From positions 2,777,827 to 2,841,826 of the forward strand of contig CP076053.1 of NCBI GenBank assembly GCA_018672315.1: a DNA stretch of 64,000 bases. The letters are read 5' to 3'. A model generated the notes under the pieces. The model ran no database searches and had not been told where the DNA came from. It was given only the letters and a program-made list of their open reading frames with translations. Position 1 is the first letter of the stretch. Each line of letters begins with the position of its first letter. The DNA comes from Nocardioidaceae bacterium (GTDB lineage: Bacteria > Actinomycetota > Actinomycetes > Propionibacteriales > Nocardioidaceae). The position numbers and the translations under genes were made by a program. Shown in pieces: positions 43,450 through 51,958 of the stretch.

Positions 43450-44192
43450 GGGCCGCCGACGTCGCCGCAGCCCACGCGACACCGCTGACCGCGCCGCCGT
43501 ACCCGCTGGCCGCGAACCGGTTCATCGACCGCGAGTACCTCAACATCACCTACCGCACCGACCCCGAGGCGTTGCGTGCCGTCGTGCCGGAGCCGCTGGA
43601 GATCGACGAGGACGCGCTCGTGCGCTTCGAGATCATGCACATGGGCGACGTCGGCTCCTACGGCACCTACACCGAGGGTGGTCTCGCGATCCCGGTGCGG
43701 CTGGGGGAGGAGCGGGGGGAGTACCTCCACGCGATGTACCTCGACAACTTCGCCGCCACCGTCGCCGGCCGGGAGCTCAGCGCGTACCCCAAGGGCATGG
43801 GCGTCCCCCGCCTCCGCGTGGAGGACAGCGTGCTGATCGGCACCCTCGACGTCACCTCCGAGCGGGTCGCGACCGCGACGATGGGCTACAAGCAGCAGCG
43901 GCTCGACGAGGACGAGGCCCGCGCCCAGATCGGGGTGCCGCAGTTCATGGTCAAGACGATCCTCGGCTACGGCCGCCAGCTGCTGCGCTGCGACCTGATC
44001 CGGGCCGGCGTTCGCGACCTCGTCATCAAGGAGGCCTGGACCGGCCCCGCCCGACTGCAGCTCTTCGACCACGTCGCGGCGCCGCTGGCGGACCTCCCCG
44101 TGCGCGAGGTCGTCGGCGCCAGCCACGTCCTCACCGACCTCTCGCTGCTGCCGGCCGAGCCCGTGTACGACTACCTCGAGGAGACCCGATGA
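43446..44192 (+). CDS. Acetoacetate decarboxylase family protein
   Basis: This 248-aa ADC-fold enzyme has the Schiff-base lysine (Lys116) within AYPKGMG, aligned with Lys115 of clostridial acetoacetate decarboxylase, and a GYKQQRLDEDEA helix region. It may decarboxylate acetoacetate or a longer beta-keto acid. GTG 43446 (or the in-frame GTG 43437) is the start. It heads an operon with a 3-hydroxyacyl-CoA dehydrogenase and a CoA-transferase, divergent from the PHA genes. Confidence 0.85.
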   Translation: MRAADVAAAHATPLTAPPYPLAANRFIDREYLNITYRTDPEALRAVVPEPLEIDEDALVRFEIMHMGDVGSYGTYTEGGLAIPVRLGEERGEYLHAMYLDNFAATVAGRELSAYPKGMGVPRLRVEDSVLIGTLDVTSERVATATMGYKQQRLDEDEARAQIGVPQFMVKTILGYGRQLLRCDLIRAGVRDLVIKEAWTGPARLQLFDHVAAPLADLPVREVVGASHVLTDLSLLPAEPVYDYLEETR

Positions 44193-45073
44193 GCAGCGAT
44201 GTCACCGGGCCCGACGCCCGACCGGTCGCCGTGATCGGCGCCGGGACGCTCGGCCGGCGCATCGCCCTGATGTTCGCCACCGGCGGCGGCACGGTGCGGG
44301 TCTGCGACCTCGACGAGACCCAGCGCGCCGACGCCGCCGCGTTCATCGACGAGCACCTGCCCGCCGTGCTGGAGCAGACCGGCAACGACACCGCCGCGAA
44401 GGTCGAGACCACCGGCGACATGGCCGAGGCCGTCGCTGACGCCTGGCTCGTCGTGGAGTCCCTGCCCGAGCGGCTGGAGGTGAAGATCCCCGCCTTCGCC
44501 GACCTCGAGCGGCTCGCTCCCGGCGACGCGATCCTCGCGAGCAACTCCTCCTCGCACCCCACCAGCCGCATGATCGAGCAGGTTGGCTCACCCGAGCGGG
44601 TGCTGAACATGCACTTCTACATGCCACCGGTCGCCGTGGCGTGCGAGCTGATGTCGTGCGGGCACACCGACGCCGACATCATCGACCGGCTCATGGACGA
44701 GCTGCCCCGCTTCGGCATCGAGCCCTACCGCGTGCACGGCGAGAGCATGGGCTTCATCTACAACCGCATCTGGGCCTCCATCAAGCGTGAGGCCCTGATG
44801 GTGCTCGACGAGGGCGTCGCCTCGCCGGCGGAGATCGACGACATCTACGTCTCGGTGCTGCGCGCTCGCCGCGGACCCTTCCGCGCGATGGACGCCGTCG
44901 GCCTCGACGTCGTGCTCGACATCGAGGAGAACTACGCCGCCCACCGTGACGGCCTGCCCGAGGGCCCCCGGGCGCTGCTGCGCCGCTACATCGACGACGG
45001 CCGGCTCGGGGTCAAGTCCGGCCGCGGCTTCTACGACGACTACGAGACCGACGCCCACGAGGAGAAGTCATGA
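44189..45073 (+). CDS. 3-hydroxyacyl-CoA dehydrogenase family protein
   Basis: The 294-aa NAD-dependent enzyme has Rossmann motif VIGAGTLGRRIA and the catalytic Ser/His region (SNSSSHPTS, then MHFYMPP). The C-terminal helical domain has GFIYNRIWA and GVKSGRGFYD. It probably interconverts 3-hydroxy- and 3-keto-acyl-CoA, tying beta-oxidation to PHA metabolism. ATGA overlaps join it to both neighbours. Confidence 0.86.
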   Translation: MSSDVTGPDARPVAVIGAGTLGRRIALMFATGGGTVRVCDLDETQRADAAAFIDEHLPAVLEQTGNDTAAKVETTGDMAEAVADAWLVVESLPERLEVKIPAFADLERLAPGDAILASNSSSHPTSRMIEQVGSPERVLNMHFYMPPVAVACELMSCGHTDADIIDRLMDELPRFGIEPYRVHGESMGFIYNRIWASIKREALMVLDEGVASPAEIDDIYVSVLRARRGPFRAMDAVGLDVVLDIEENYAAHRDGLPEGPRALLRRYIDDGRLGVKSGRGFYDDYETDAHEEKS

Positions 45074-46272
45074 GCCTGTACGCGGGCCTGAAGGTCATCG
45101 ACTGCGGCAGCTACATCGCCGCCCCGGCGGCGGCGATGATCATGGCCGACCTCGGCGCCGAGGTGGTCAAGATCGAGTCGCCCGGCGCGGGGGACGCGTA
45201 CCGCCAGCTGCCGCGCCTGCCCGGCCAACCCGTCTCCGAGCACGACTACGCCTGGATCCACGACGCCCGCGGCAAGCGCGGGCTCGCGCTGGACCTGAGG
45301 TCGCCCGAGGGTCAGCAGGTGATGCACGACCTCGTCGCCGACGCCGACGTCTTCATCACCAACTACCCGCTGCGCGTACGCGAGAAGTTCCGCATCGACC
45401 ACGCCACCCTGGCAGGCCTCAACGACCGGCTCGTGTACGCCTCCTTCACCGGCTACGGCGAGCGCGGCCCCGAGGCGGCGAAGCCCGGCTTCGACGCGAC
45501 GTCGTACTGGGCGCGCTCGGGGATGATGGACACCATCAAGCCGGCCTCCGATGCCCCGCCGGCCAAGGGCGTCGTCGGGCAGGGCGACCACCCCTCGGCG
45601 ATGAGCCTGTACGCCGCGATCGCCACCGCGCTCTACCAGCGCGAGCGCACCGGCGCGGGCGCCCACGTGTCGTCCTCGCTGCACGCCAACGGGCTGTGGG
45701 CGAACTCCTACATGGCGACCGCGGCCCTGTGCGGGGCGGAGTTCCCCGAGCGTCCGCCACGCGAGGAGCACTTCAACGCGCTGAGCCTGCACTACGAGGC
45801 CGCGGACGGGAAGTGGCTGCTGCTGACCCTGCTCAACGAGGACCGGCACTGGCCGGTGCTGGCCCGGTGCCTCGAGCGCGAGGACCTGCTCGAGGACGAG
45901 CGCTTCACCACCAAGCCCGACCGGCTGGCGAACGCCACGGCGCTGATCGGTGAGCTCGACCGGGCCTTCGCCCGGCACGAGCGCGCCCACTGGGAGCGCC
46001 TGCTCACCGAGAACGACGTCGTCTTCGACGTCGTGGCGACTCCTGAGGACCTCGCCGACGACGAGCAGATGCGCGCGAACGGCCTGGTCGTCTCCTTCGC
46101 CGAGGACGACCGGGTCGGCGCCATCGCCGTGCCCTTCGAGGTCGACGGCGCCGACCCGGTGCCCGGTCGGATGCCTCCGTCGGTCGGGCAGCACACCGAC
46201 GAGGTGCTGAGCGCTCTCGGGTACGACGCCGCCCGCATCGCGGCTCTCCGGGAGGCGGGCACCGTCGCTTGA
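45070..46272 (+). CDS. Family III CoA-transferase (CaiB/BaiF type)
   Basis: This 400-aa formyl-CoA transferase-like enzyme has N-terminal AGLKVIDCGSYIAAPAAAM and KIESPGAGDAYR. The likely catalytic Asp is Asp142 in PGFDATSYWARSG, which forms the aspartyl-CoA anhydride, and GVVGQGDHP follows. The acyl donor and acceptor are unknown, but the operon suggests a beta-keto or hydroxy acid. The ATG overlaps the previous stop. Confidence 0.88.
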   Translation: MSLYAGLKVIDCGSYIAAPAAAMIMADLGAEVVKIESPGAGDAYRQLPRLPGQPVSEHDYAWIHDARGKRGLALDLRSPEGQQVMHDLVADADVFITNYPLRVREKFRIDHATLAGLNDRLVYASFTGYGERGPEAAKPGFDATSYWARSGMMDTIKPASDAPPAKGVVGQGDHPSAMSLYAAIATALYQRERTGAGAHVSSSLHANGLWANSYMATAALCGAEFPERPPREEHFNALSLHYEAADGKWLLLTLLNEDRHWPVLARCLEREDLLEDERFTTKPDRLANATALIGELDRAFARHERAHWERLLTENDVVFDVVATPEDLADDEQMRANGLVVSFAEDDRVGAIAVPFEVDGADPVPGRMPPSVGQHTDEVLSALGYDAARIAALREAGTVA

Positions 46273-46302
46273 GTAGAACTTGGGAGGGAGTCGCGCCCCG
46301 CC

Positions 46303-46308
46303 TACGGT
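46303..46308 (+). promoter_or_regulatory. -10 TACGGT of a probable leaderless promoter
   Basis: The element lies 7 nt before the ATG at 46316, the same arrangement as in cassette copy A at 39686. Confidence 0.4.
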
Positions 46309-46315
46309 GGGCGGC

Positions 46316-47209
46316 ATGTCCCCCTTCCCCGTGGCGGGCCACTTCGCGCGCACCCTGGCGTCCGCAGCGTCGGCTCTGCTCGTGCTCACCGCGTGCGGAA
46401 CCGGACCGTCGGACGGATCCGGTGGCCCGTCGGGCGGCTCGGGTGGCTCGGCCAGCGAGGCCGGCGTCGCGCACGTCCACGGACTCGAGGTCGATCCCGA
46501 CGACCCGAGCCGGGTGTACGTCGCCACCCACGACGGGCTCTTCGCCTACACCGACGGCGCCGGGTTGAGCCGGGTGGGCGAGACCCGCAGCGACCTCATG
46601 GGTTTCACGGTCGGACCCGACGAGAACCTCTTCGCCAGCGGGCACTCCGCTCCCGACACACAGGGACCCGCGAACCTCGGCCTGATCACCTCCACCGACA
46701 GCGGCTCCTCCTGGCGGCCGGTCGCGCTGTCGGGCGAGGCCGACTTCCATGCCATGGACGCGGGCGAGAGCGGTGTCGTCGGGTACGACGCGTCCAACGG
46801 CGTCCTGCGCGTCAGTGACGACGGACGTACGTTCACCACCGTCGCGGGGGCGCCCGCATTCCTCGACCTCGCGGTCGACCCGACGCGTGGGAGCGTGTGG
46901 GGCACCACCGACCGCGGGGAGCTGCTGCGCAGCGACGACGTCGGGCGTACGTTCGCGACCGTGCCGGGTGCGCCGCAGCTGGTGCTCGTCGACGTCGCGC
47001 CCGAGGGCACGCTCGTGGGCGTCGGCACCGACGGCCGCCTCCACACTGCGGAGGCACCGGGGGAGTGGACCGCACGCGACGGGGCGGCCGACCGTGGACT
47101 GCAGGCGTTCACCGCCGGGCCCGACGGTGCCGTGTGGCTTCTCGACAGCCGAGGTCTCGTCCGCAGCGACGACCTCGGAGACACGTTCATCGACGCAGAA
47201 GGCTGGTAG
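46316..47209 (+). CDS. F510_1955-type beta-propeller lipoprotein, cassette copy B
   Basis: The 297-aa paralogue of the 39698 gene has a signal peptide with a VLTAC lipobox, a Gly/Ser linker and the same propeller blades (VYVATHDGLFAY, GLITSTDSGSSW, VLRVSDDGRTF, LLRSDDVGRTF). The last 60-70 bp are almost identical at DNA level to copy A, while earlier parts are more diverged. The start at 46316 is leaderless-like. The DUF305 paralogue follows 4 bp downstream. Confidence 0.82.
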   Translation: MSPFPVAGHFARTLASAASALLVLTACGTGPSDGSGGPSGGSGGSASEAGVAHVHGLEVDPDDPSRVYVATHDGLFAYTDGAGLSRVGETRSDLMGFTVGPDENLFASGHSAPDTQGPANLGLITSTDSGSSWRPVALSGEADFHAMDAGESGVVGYDASNGVLRVSDDGRTFTTVAGAPAFLDLAVDPTRGSVWGTTDRGELLRSDDVGRTFATVPGAPQLVLVDVAPEGTLVGVGTDGRLHTAEAPGEWTARDGAADRGLQAFTAGPDGAVWLLDSRGLVRSDDLGDTFIDAEGW

Positions 47210-47213
47210 ACCC

Positions 47214-47906
47214 ATGACCCCCACCCGCACATCCCGACCCCTCGGCGAACGGTTTCCCGGACGACTCCGCCGCGTGGCCGCCGGGTCGCTCGCCGCGGCT
47301 GCGCTGGTGACCCTCGGTGCCGCCTGCGGCGGTGACGAGCAGACCTCGGCCGACGAGACATCGGCGTCATCGGTGCCCGCGGACGCGGACTTCAACGAGG
47401 CCGATGTCGCGTTCGTCGCCGGCATGATCCCGCACCACCAGCAGGCGGTGATGATGGCCGAGATGGTGCAGGGGCGCGACATCGATCCGGCGATCGCGGA
47501 CCTGGCGGCACAGATCCGCGATGCGCAGCAGCCGGAGATCGAGCAGATGACGGGCTTCCTCGACGAGTGGGGGGTCGAGCCCACGGCCGGCATGGGCGAC
47601 ATGAGCGACATGGGCGACATGAGCGGGATGGACCACGACATGAACGGGATGGACCACGACATGGGCGGGGTGGAGATGGAAGGGATGATGTCGCCGCAGC
47701 AGATGTCGGACCTCCGCACCGCCTCCGACGCCGCGTTCGGCGACCTGTGGCTGGAGCTGATGGTCGAGCACCACCGGGGGGCGATCGAGCAGTCGCGGAC
47801 GCAGATCGCCGAGGGTGAGGACGCCGGGGCGATCGAGCTGGCGCGGGAGATCGCCCGCACGCAGGCCGCGGAGATCGGCACCATGCAGGACCTGCTCGCG
47901 CGCTGA
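47214..47906 (+). CDS. DUF305 lipoprotein, Met-rich, cassette copy B
   Basis: The 230-aa paralogue of the 40624 gene has lipobox VTLGAAC, then DUF305 signatures MIPHHQQAVMMAEM and MVEHHRGAIEQSR. The Met/His/Asp-rich linker differs in length and wording from copy A (GDMSDMGDMSGMDHDM style). It is probably surface-exposed and metal-binding. Confidence 0.85.
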   Translation: MTPTRTSRPLGERFPGRLRRVAAGSLAAAALVTLGAACGGDEQTSADETSASSVPADADFNEADVAFVAGMIPHHQQAVMMAEMVQGRDIDPAIADLAAQIRDAQQPEIEQMTGFLDEWGVEPTAGMGDMSDMGDMSGMDHDMNGMDHDMGGVEMEGMMSPQQMSDLRTASDAAFGDLWLELMVEHHRGAIEQSRTQIAEGEDAGAIELAREIARTQAAEIGTMQDLLAR

Positions 47907-47950
47907 GGCAGTCCGGCGGGCGGGCGCCATCGACATCCTCCACCGGTGAG

Positions 47951-47966
47951 GTTAGGCTTGCCTAAC
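47951..47966. promoter_or_regulatory. IdeR/DtxR-type iron box, GTTAGGCTTGCCTAAC
   Basis: A perfect 7-bp inverted repeat around TT matches the TTAGG...CCTAA core of DtxR/IdeR operators. It ends 20 bp before the start of the siderophore-interacting protein gene, so iron-dependent repression is expected. Confidence 0.78.
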
Positions 47967-47986
47967 TTCAAGACCAGGAGGGCCTC

Positions 47987-48793
47987 ATGCAAGCGTACGT
48001 CGACACCATCGACCGGATCACCCCCGACATGGTCCGGCTGACCCTCACCGGCGGCGACCTCGCCGACCCCAGCCGCTTCGTGATGCCCGAGGCCACCGAC
48101 GCCTACGTCAACATCGCCCTCCCACCGGAGGGAGCGCCGTACGCCGCCCCCTTCGAGCCCGCCGAGGTCAAGCAGACCTGCCCGCGGGACCTGTGGCCCG
48201 TACGCCGCCGCTACACCGTGCGCGCCTGGGACCCCGCGTCGTGCACGCTGACGCTGGACTTCGTCGTGCACGGCACGGGTGCCGCCGGTCGCTGGGCGAG
48301 CACCGCCCGGCCCGGCGACGTGCTCGTCCTCGAGGGGCCCGCCGGCGGCTACCGTCCCGACCCCACGGCCGACTGGCACCTGCTCGTGGGCGACGAGTCC
48401 GCGCTGCCCGCGATCGCCGCGTCGCTCGAGGCGGTGCCGGAGGGCGCTCTGGCGGTCGTACGCCTCCTCTGCGACGGCCCCGACCACGAGGTGCCGCTGA
48501 CCTCGCCGGGCGACCTCGACGTCGTCTGGCTCCATCGCAGCGGCGGTGCCGAGGACGCCGACCTCCTCGCCGAGGAGGTCCGCAACCTGCCGTTCCCCCG
48601 GGGTCGCGTGCACGCCTTCGTGCACGGTGAGGCCGACGAGATCCGTGCCCTGCGCCGGCACCTGCTGCTGGACCGCCGCGTCCCGCGCGCCGACATGTCG
48701 TGCTCGCCGTACTGGCGCCGCCACATGGACGACGAGGCGTGGCGCGCGGTCAAGGGCGACTTCGTCGCCGCGATGGAAGCCGAGGTCGCGTGA
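47987..48793 (+). CDS. Siderophore-interacting protein (FAD-dependent ferric reductase)
   Basis: This 268-aa SIP-family reductase releases iron from ferri-siderophores in the cytosol. The FAD-binding RRRYTVRAWD motif (RxYT) is near residue 70, the GPAGGYRPDP loop follows, and the NAD(P)H-binding domain ends with a YWRRHMDDEAW helix, where W/R residues are typical. An AGGAGG site precedes the ATG and an iron box lies upstream. Its stop overlaps the next start (TGATG). Confidence 0.88.
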   Translation: MQAYVDTIDRITPDMVRLTLTGGDLADPSRFVMPEATDAYVNIALPPEGAPYAAPFEPAEVKQTCPRDLWPVRRRYTVRAWDPASCTLTLDFVVHGTGAAGRWASTARPGDVLVLEGPAGGYRPDPTADWHLLVGDESALPAIAASLEAVPEGALAVVRLLCDGPDHEVPLTSPGDLDVVWLHRSGGAEDADLLAEEVRNLPFPRGRVHAFVHGEADEIRALRRHLLLDRRVPRADMSCSPYWRRHMDDEAWRAVKGDFVAAMEAEVA

Positions 48794-49479
48794 TGACCGG
48801 CCCGTCCCCGGCCGAGGTGGCGCGTACGGCGCTGGCCCGCGCCCGCTGCGGCACCCTGCTGGTGCGCGGCTGCGGCGGCCGGGCCGGCGCCATGACCATC
48901 GTGACCGTGCACACCGGCGCCGACGGACGACCGCGCATCGCCGTCGAGGCGGACTCCGCGACGGCCGCCGACCTCGAGGGTCGGCGGGTCGCCTCGCTCA
49001 TCGTGCCCGCGGCCCGGCCCTACCGTCGCATCGAGCTCACCGGACGCCTCCACGCCTGCCGACCCCCGGGCGGGCAGGCGGACGGCGCCGGTGACGCGGT
49101 CTTCGGTCTGACGCCGGTCCAGTGCCTGCTCGGCGGCCACCGTGGGATCGCCGTGGCGCCGGAACAGCTCCGGGCCGCCGCACCGGACCCGCTGTGGCGT
49201 CTCGCGCCCCAGCTGGTCGCGCACCTGCGCGAGGCCCACTCCCGCGACCTCGTGGCCTGCCTGCGAGCCCAGGGACACCGCACCGCCGAAGCCGTCGAGG
49301 TCCACGACGTCGACCGCTACGGCATCTCGATGACGGTGCTGAGCGCTCACGGCGTGGAGGACGTCAGGCTGCCGTTCCCCGGCGGCCCGATCGACGCGCT
49401 CGCCCAGGCCCCGAGCGGCATCGCGCTGCCCCTGGGCTGCCGCTGCACCGCAGCGGTGCCGCCCACGGACCGGGCCTGA
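48793..49479 (+). CDS. DUF2470 domain protein
   Basis: The 228-aa protein has a split-barrel-like N-terminal half and a C-terminal DUF2470 module (LVAHLREAHSRDLVACLRAQG, AVEVHDVDRYGI). DUF2470 occurs in haem-degrading and iron-linked flavoproteins, so a haem-iron utilisation role fits its position in the same iron-controlled transcript as the reductase. It is translationally coupled to that gene. Confidence 0.75.
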   Translation: MTGPSPAEVARTALARARCGTLLVRGCGGRAGAMTIVTVHTGADGRPRIAVEADSATAADLEGRRVASLIVPAARPYRRIELTGRLHACRPPGGQADGAGDAVFGLTPVQCLLGGHRGIAVAPEQLRAAAPDPLWRLAPQLVAHLREAHSRDLVACLRAQGHRTAEAVEVHDVDRYGISMTVLSAHGVEDVRLPFPGGPIDALAQAPSGIALPLGCRCTAAVPPTDRA

Positions 49480-49505
49480 GAGGGGCGTACGTCAGGCTGG
49501 TGCCC

Positions 49506-49910
49506 ATGAGCACCACCGGCGCACGACCCGAAAGCAACGTCCTCGGCGAACCCCTCGAGGTCGCGAGCACCGACCCGGTCACCGGCTGGTTCCGCGACGG
49601 CACCTGCCGGTGTGAGGGCGACCCCGGTCTGCACGCGATCTGCGCGGTGATGACCGATGAGTTCCTCGCCCACCAGGTCGCCACCGGCAACGACCTGGTG
49701 ACCCCGCAGCCGCGTTTCGGCTTCGCCGGACTCCGCGGCGGCGACCGGTGGTGCGTCGTCGCCGCACGCTGGCTGCACGCCCACCACGACGGCGTCGCCC
49801 CGCCCGTGGTGCTCGCCGCGACCTCGGAGCGTGCGCTGGAGGTCGTGCCGCTGGAGGTGCTGCGCGGCTACGCCGTCGACGTGCCTCCCGACCTGAGCTC
49901 CCTGGCCTGA
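49506..49910 (+). CDS. DUF2237 protein
   Basis: The 134-aa product is a typical DUF2237 protein: NVLGEPLEVASTDPVTGWFRDG, a CRCEGD...HAICAVMT segment with paired Cys, and FGFAGLRGGDRWCVVAARW (portions shown). The function of the family is unknown. It follows the DUF2470 gene after 26 bp and may be a read-through member of the iron operon. Three near-tandem copies of a CTGAGTTCCCTGG-like unit lie just after its stop (49909-49937). Confidence 0.82.
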   Translation: MSTTGARPESNVLGEPLEVASTDPVTGWFRDGTCRCEGDPGLHAICAVMTDEFLAHQVATGNDLVTPQPRFGFAGLRGGDRWCVVAARWLHAHHDGVAPPVVLAATSERALEVVPLEVLRGYAVDVPPDLSSLA

Positions 49911-49961
49911 GTTCCCCGGCCTGAGTTCCCTGGGCTGAGCTCGCGGGTGTGGCGAGCAGCC

Positions 49962-51098
49962 TCAGCCGACGGCCGCGAACGCGATGATCGCGATGTCGTC
50001 GGCGGGGTTGCCGTCCTGGTAGTCCAGGGCAGAGGTCACGATGCCGTCGACCTGCGCGTGCGGGTCGTGCGACAGCTCTCCCATCAACGCGTAGAGCCGC
50101 TCCTCGCCGTACATCCCGGCGACCCCGCGCGCCTCGGTGACGCCGTCGGTGTAGACCGTCAGGAGCTCATCGCCGAGGCGGTGCCGGACGCAGGTGAACG
50201 ACGGCTCGGGCATGAGCCCGGCGGGCGACCCCGGGGTGCCGACCTCGGTCACGGTGCCGTCCGCCGCGCGCAGCAGGGCCGGGGGGTGGCCGGCGAGACA
50301 GATCCGCAGGTCCCACCCACGCTCGCGGTAGTCCATGCGCACCACGATCAGGGTGCAGTAGTGGTCGGTCTGCTCCCGGGTCAGCACCCGGTCGACGCCG
50401 TAGAGCAGGTCGGCGGGGTCGGGGTGGTCGATCGCGAGGGTCCGTACGCTGTGCCGCACCAGGGAGGTGACGGTCGCGGCGTGCACGCCCTTGCCGCTCA
50501 CGTCGCCCAGCACGACGACCCAGCCGGTCTCGCTGACCTGGAAGACGTCGTAGAAGTCGCCGCCCACCTCGCGACCGTCACCCGCAGGGCGGTACGCCGC
50601 CGCGATCTCCAGGTGCGGAACCGACGGGGGAGCGGGAGGGATCAGGGTGCGCGAGAGGGTCTCGGCGAGCGCAGCGGACTCGGCCCGGGCGGCCTCGGCG
50701 AGCCGGCCGGCCTGCCGGAGGTCCTCCTCGTAGCGGTGCCGGTCACCGGCCCCGAGGAGCACGATCTGCAGCGACCGTGACCCCTCGTCGCCCAGCCGCC
50801 GGGCGTTGAGGAGCACCGGGGCGCGTGCGCCGTCGGGCCGCAGCAGGTCCAGCTCGATCTCGCGCACGACCTCCTCGCGCTGCAGCAGCGGCGCGAGGTG
50901 CGTCTCGAGGTAGACCCGTCCGGCCACCGTCAGCAGGTCCGCGAGCTCCAGCCGACCGACCACGTCGTCCTCGGTGCGTCCGACCAGGCGCAGGAACTCC
51001 GTGTTCGCGCTGGCCACGAGCCCTGTCTCGTCGGTCGTGACGTGACCGGCCGGTGCGTCCTGCAGGAGGTCGGGATCGAGCCGGGTGCGGGCCCTCAC
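49962..51098 (-). CDS. rsbP: RsbP-like PAS-PP2C (SpoIIE-type) phosphatase
   Basis: The 378-aa protein has an N-terminal PAS domain (residues about 10-120), a short coiled-coil linker (YEEDLRQAGRLAEAARAESAAL region) and a SpoIIE-type PP2C domain. Metal-binding GGDFYDVF, GDVSGKG and a terminal GNPADDIAIIAF are all present. It resembles B. subtilis RsbP, which dephosphorylates RsbV under energy stress. The GTG overlaps the rsbQ stop (GTGA), so the two proteins are made together. Confidence 0.83.
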   Translation of the reverse strand: MRARTRLDPDLLQDAPAGHVTTDETGLVASANTEFLRLVGRTEDDVVGRLELADLLTVAGRVYLETHLAPLLQREEVVREIELDLLRPDGARAPVLLNARRLGDEGSRSLQIVLLGAGDRHRYEEDLRQAGRLAEAARAESAALAETLSRTLIPPAPPSVPHLEIAAAYRPAGDGREVGGDFYDVFQVSETGWVVVLGDVSGKGVHAATVTSLVRHSVRTLAIDHPDPADLLYGVDRVLTREQTDHYCTLIVVRMDYRERGWDLRICLAGHPPALLRAADGTVTEVGTPGSPAGLMPEPSFTCVRHRLGDELLTVYTDGVTEARGVAGMYGEERLYALMGELSHDPHAQVDGIVTSALDYQDGNPADDIAIIAFAAVG

Positions 51099-51904
51099 GC
51101 GGCGGTCGGCACGCGGCCGAGGAAGTCGAGGATCGCGGCCGAGGTCTCACCCGGCGCGGTCAGGTGCGGACAGTGGCCGGCGGTGTCGATGACCGCGAAG
51201 CGGGAGTCGGGGATCTGCTCGTGCACGAATCGACCCGCCGTCAGCGGCGCGACCAGGTCGTGGGCCGACTGCAGCACCAGGGTCGGGACGGTCACCCGGG
51301 GCAGGTCGGCGCGGTTGTCGCCGCGGAAGGTCACGTCGGCGAACTGGGCGGCGACCTCGGGGCGCGTACGGCAGAAGCTCTCGTACAGCTCCTCGCGCGC
51401 CGCAGGCCCGCCGTCGCCGGAGACCAGCTCGGCCAGCGGCTCCTGCCACCCCAGGTGGTTGCGCTGCATCAGCTCGACGAGCTCGTCGATGTCGGCAGCG
51501 GCGAACCCACCGACGTAGTCGCCGTCGTCGACGTAGCGCGCGGACGGCGCGACCAGCACGAGCCGGGCGACCGTCTGCGGGGCCTCGATGCTCGCCAGCA
51601 CCCCGATCATCGCGGCCACCGAGTGGCCCACCAGCGTCACGTCGCTCAGGTCGAGCTCGTCCAGCAGCGCCAGCACGTCGTCGCGGTATCCCTCGAGCCG
51701 GGCGTGCCGGGTCGGGTCGTAGGAGGCGTCGTCGGCTCCGCCGGACCCGGGCAGGTCGAAGGAGATCACCCGGTGGGTCGCGCCCAGCACCGGCGCGACC
51801 TGGCGCCACATCGACTGCCCGCACCCGAAACCGTGCACGAGCACGACCACGGAGCCGTCGACCGGCCCGGTGGTGCGCACGTCCAGCGCCTCCGCGAGTG
51901 TCAT
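51095..51904 (-). CDS. rsbQ: RsbQ-type alpha/beta hydrolase
   Basis: The 269-aa protein resembles B. subtilis RsbQ and plant KAI2-type receptors closely: GHSVAAMIGVLASI (Ser95), LQSAHDLVAP (Asp216) and AGHCPHL (His244) form the triad, and the APSARYVDDGDYVGGF lid segment is family-specific. RsbQ supplies a small hydrophobic signal needed by RsbP. The gene precedes rsbP with a 4-bp overlap. The sigma-B partner switch genes are not in this window. Confidence 0.87.
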   Translation of the reverse strand: MTLAEALDVRTTGPVDGSVVVLVHGFGCGQSMWRQVAPVLGATHRVISFDLPGSGGADDASYDPTRHARLEGYRDDVLALLDELDLSDVTLVGHSVAAMIGVLASIEAPQTVARLVLVAPSARYVDDGDYVGGFAAADIDELVELMQRNHLGWQEPLAELVSGDGGPAAREELYESFCRTRPEVAAQFADVTFRGDNRADLPRVTVPTLVLQSAHDLVAPLTAGRFVHEQIPDSRFAVIDTAGHCPHLTAPGETSAAILDFLGRVPTAA

Positions 51905-51958
51905 GGCCCCACACTAACGGTCGTGCCGGCCAGGACCCGGGCGTGTGAGCATGGGCTG

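Noticed and set aside
46004-48724. Minus-strand open frame of about 900 codons across the second lipoprotein cassette
   Set aside because: It is antisense to three well-supported genes and an iron box; the apparent Met/His repeats mirror the DUF305 gene.
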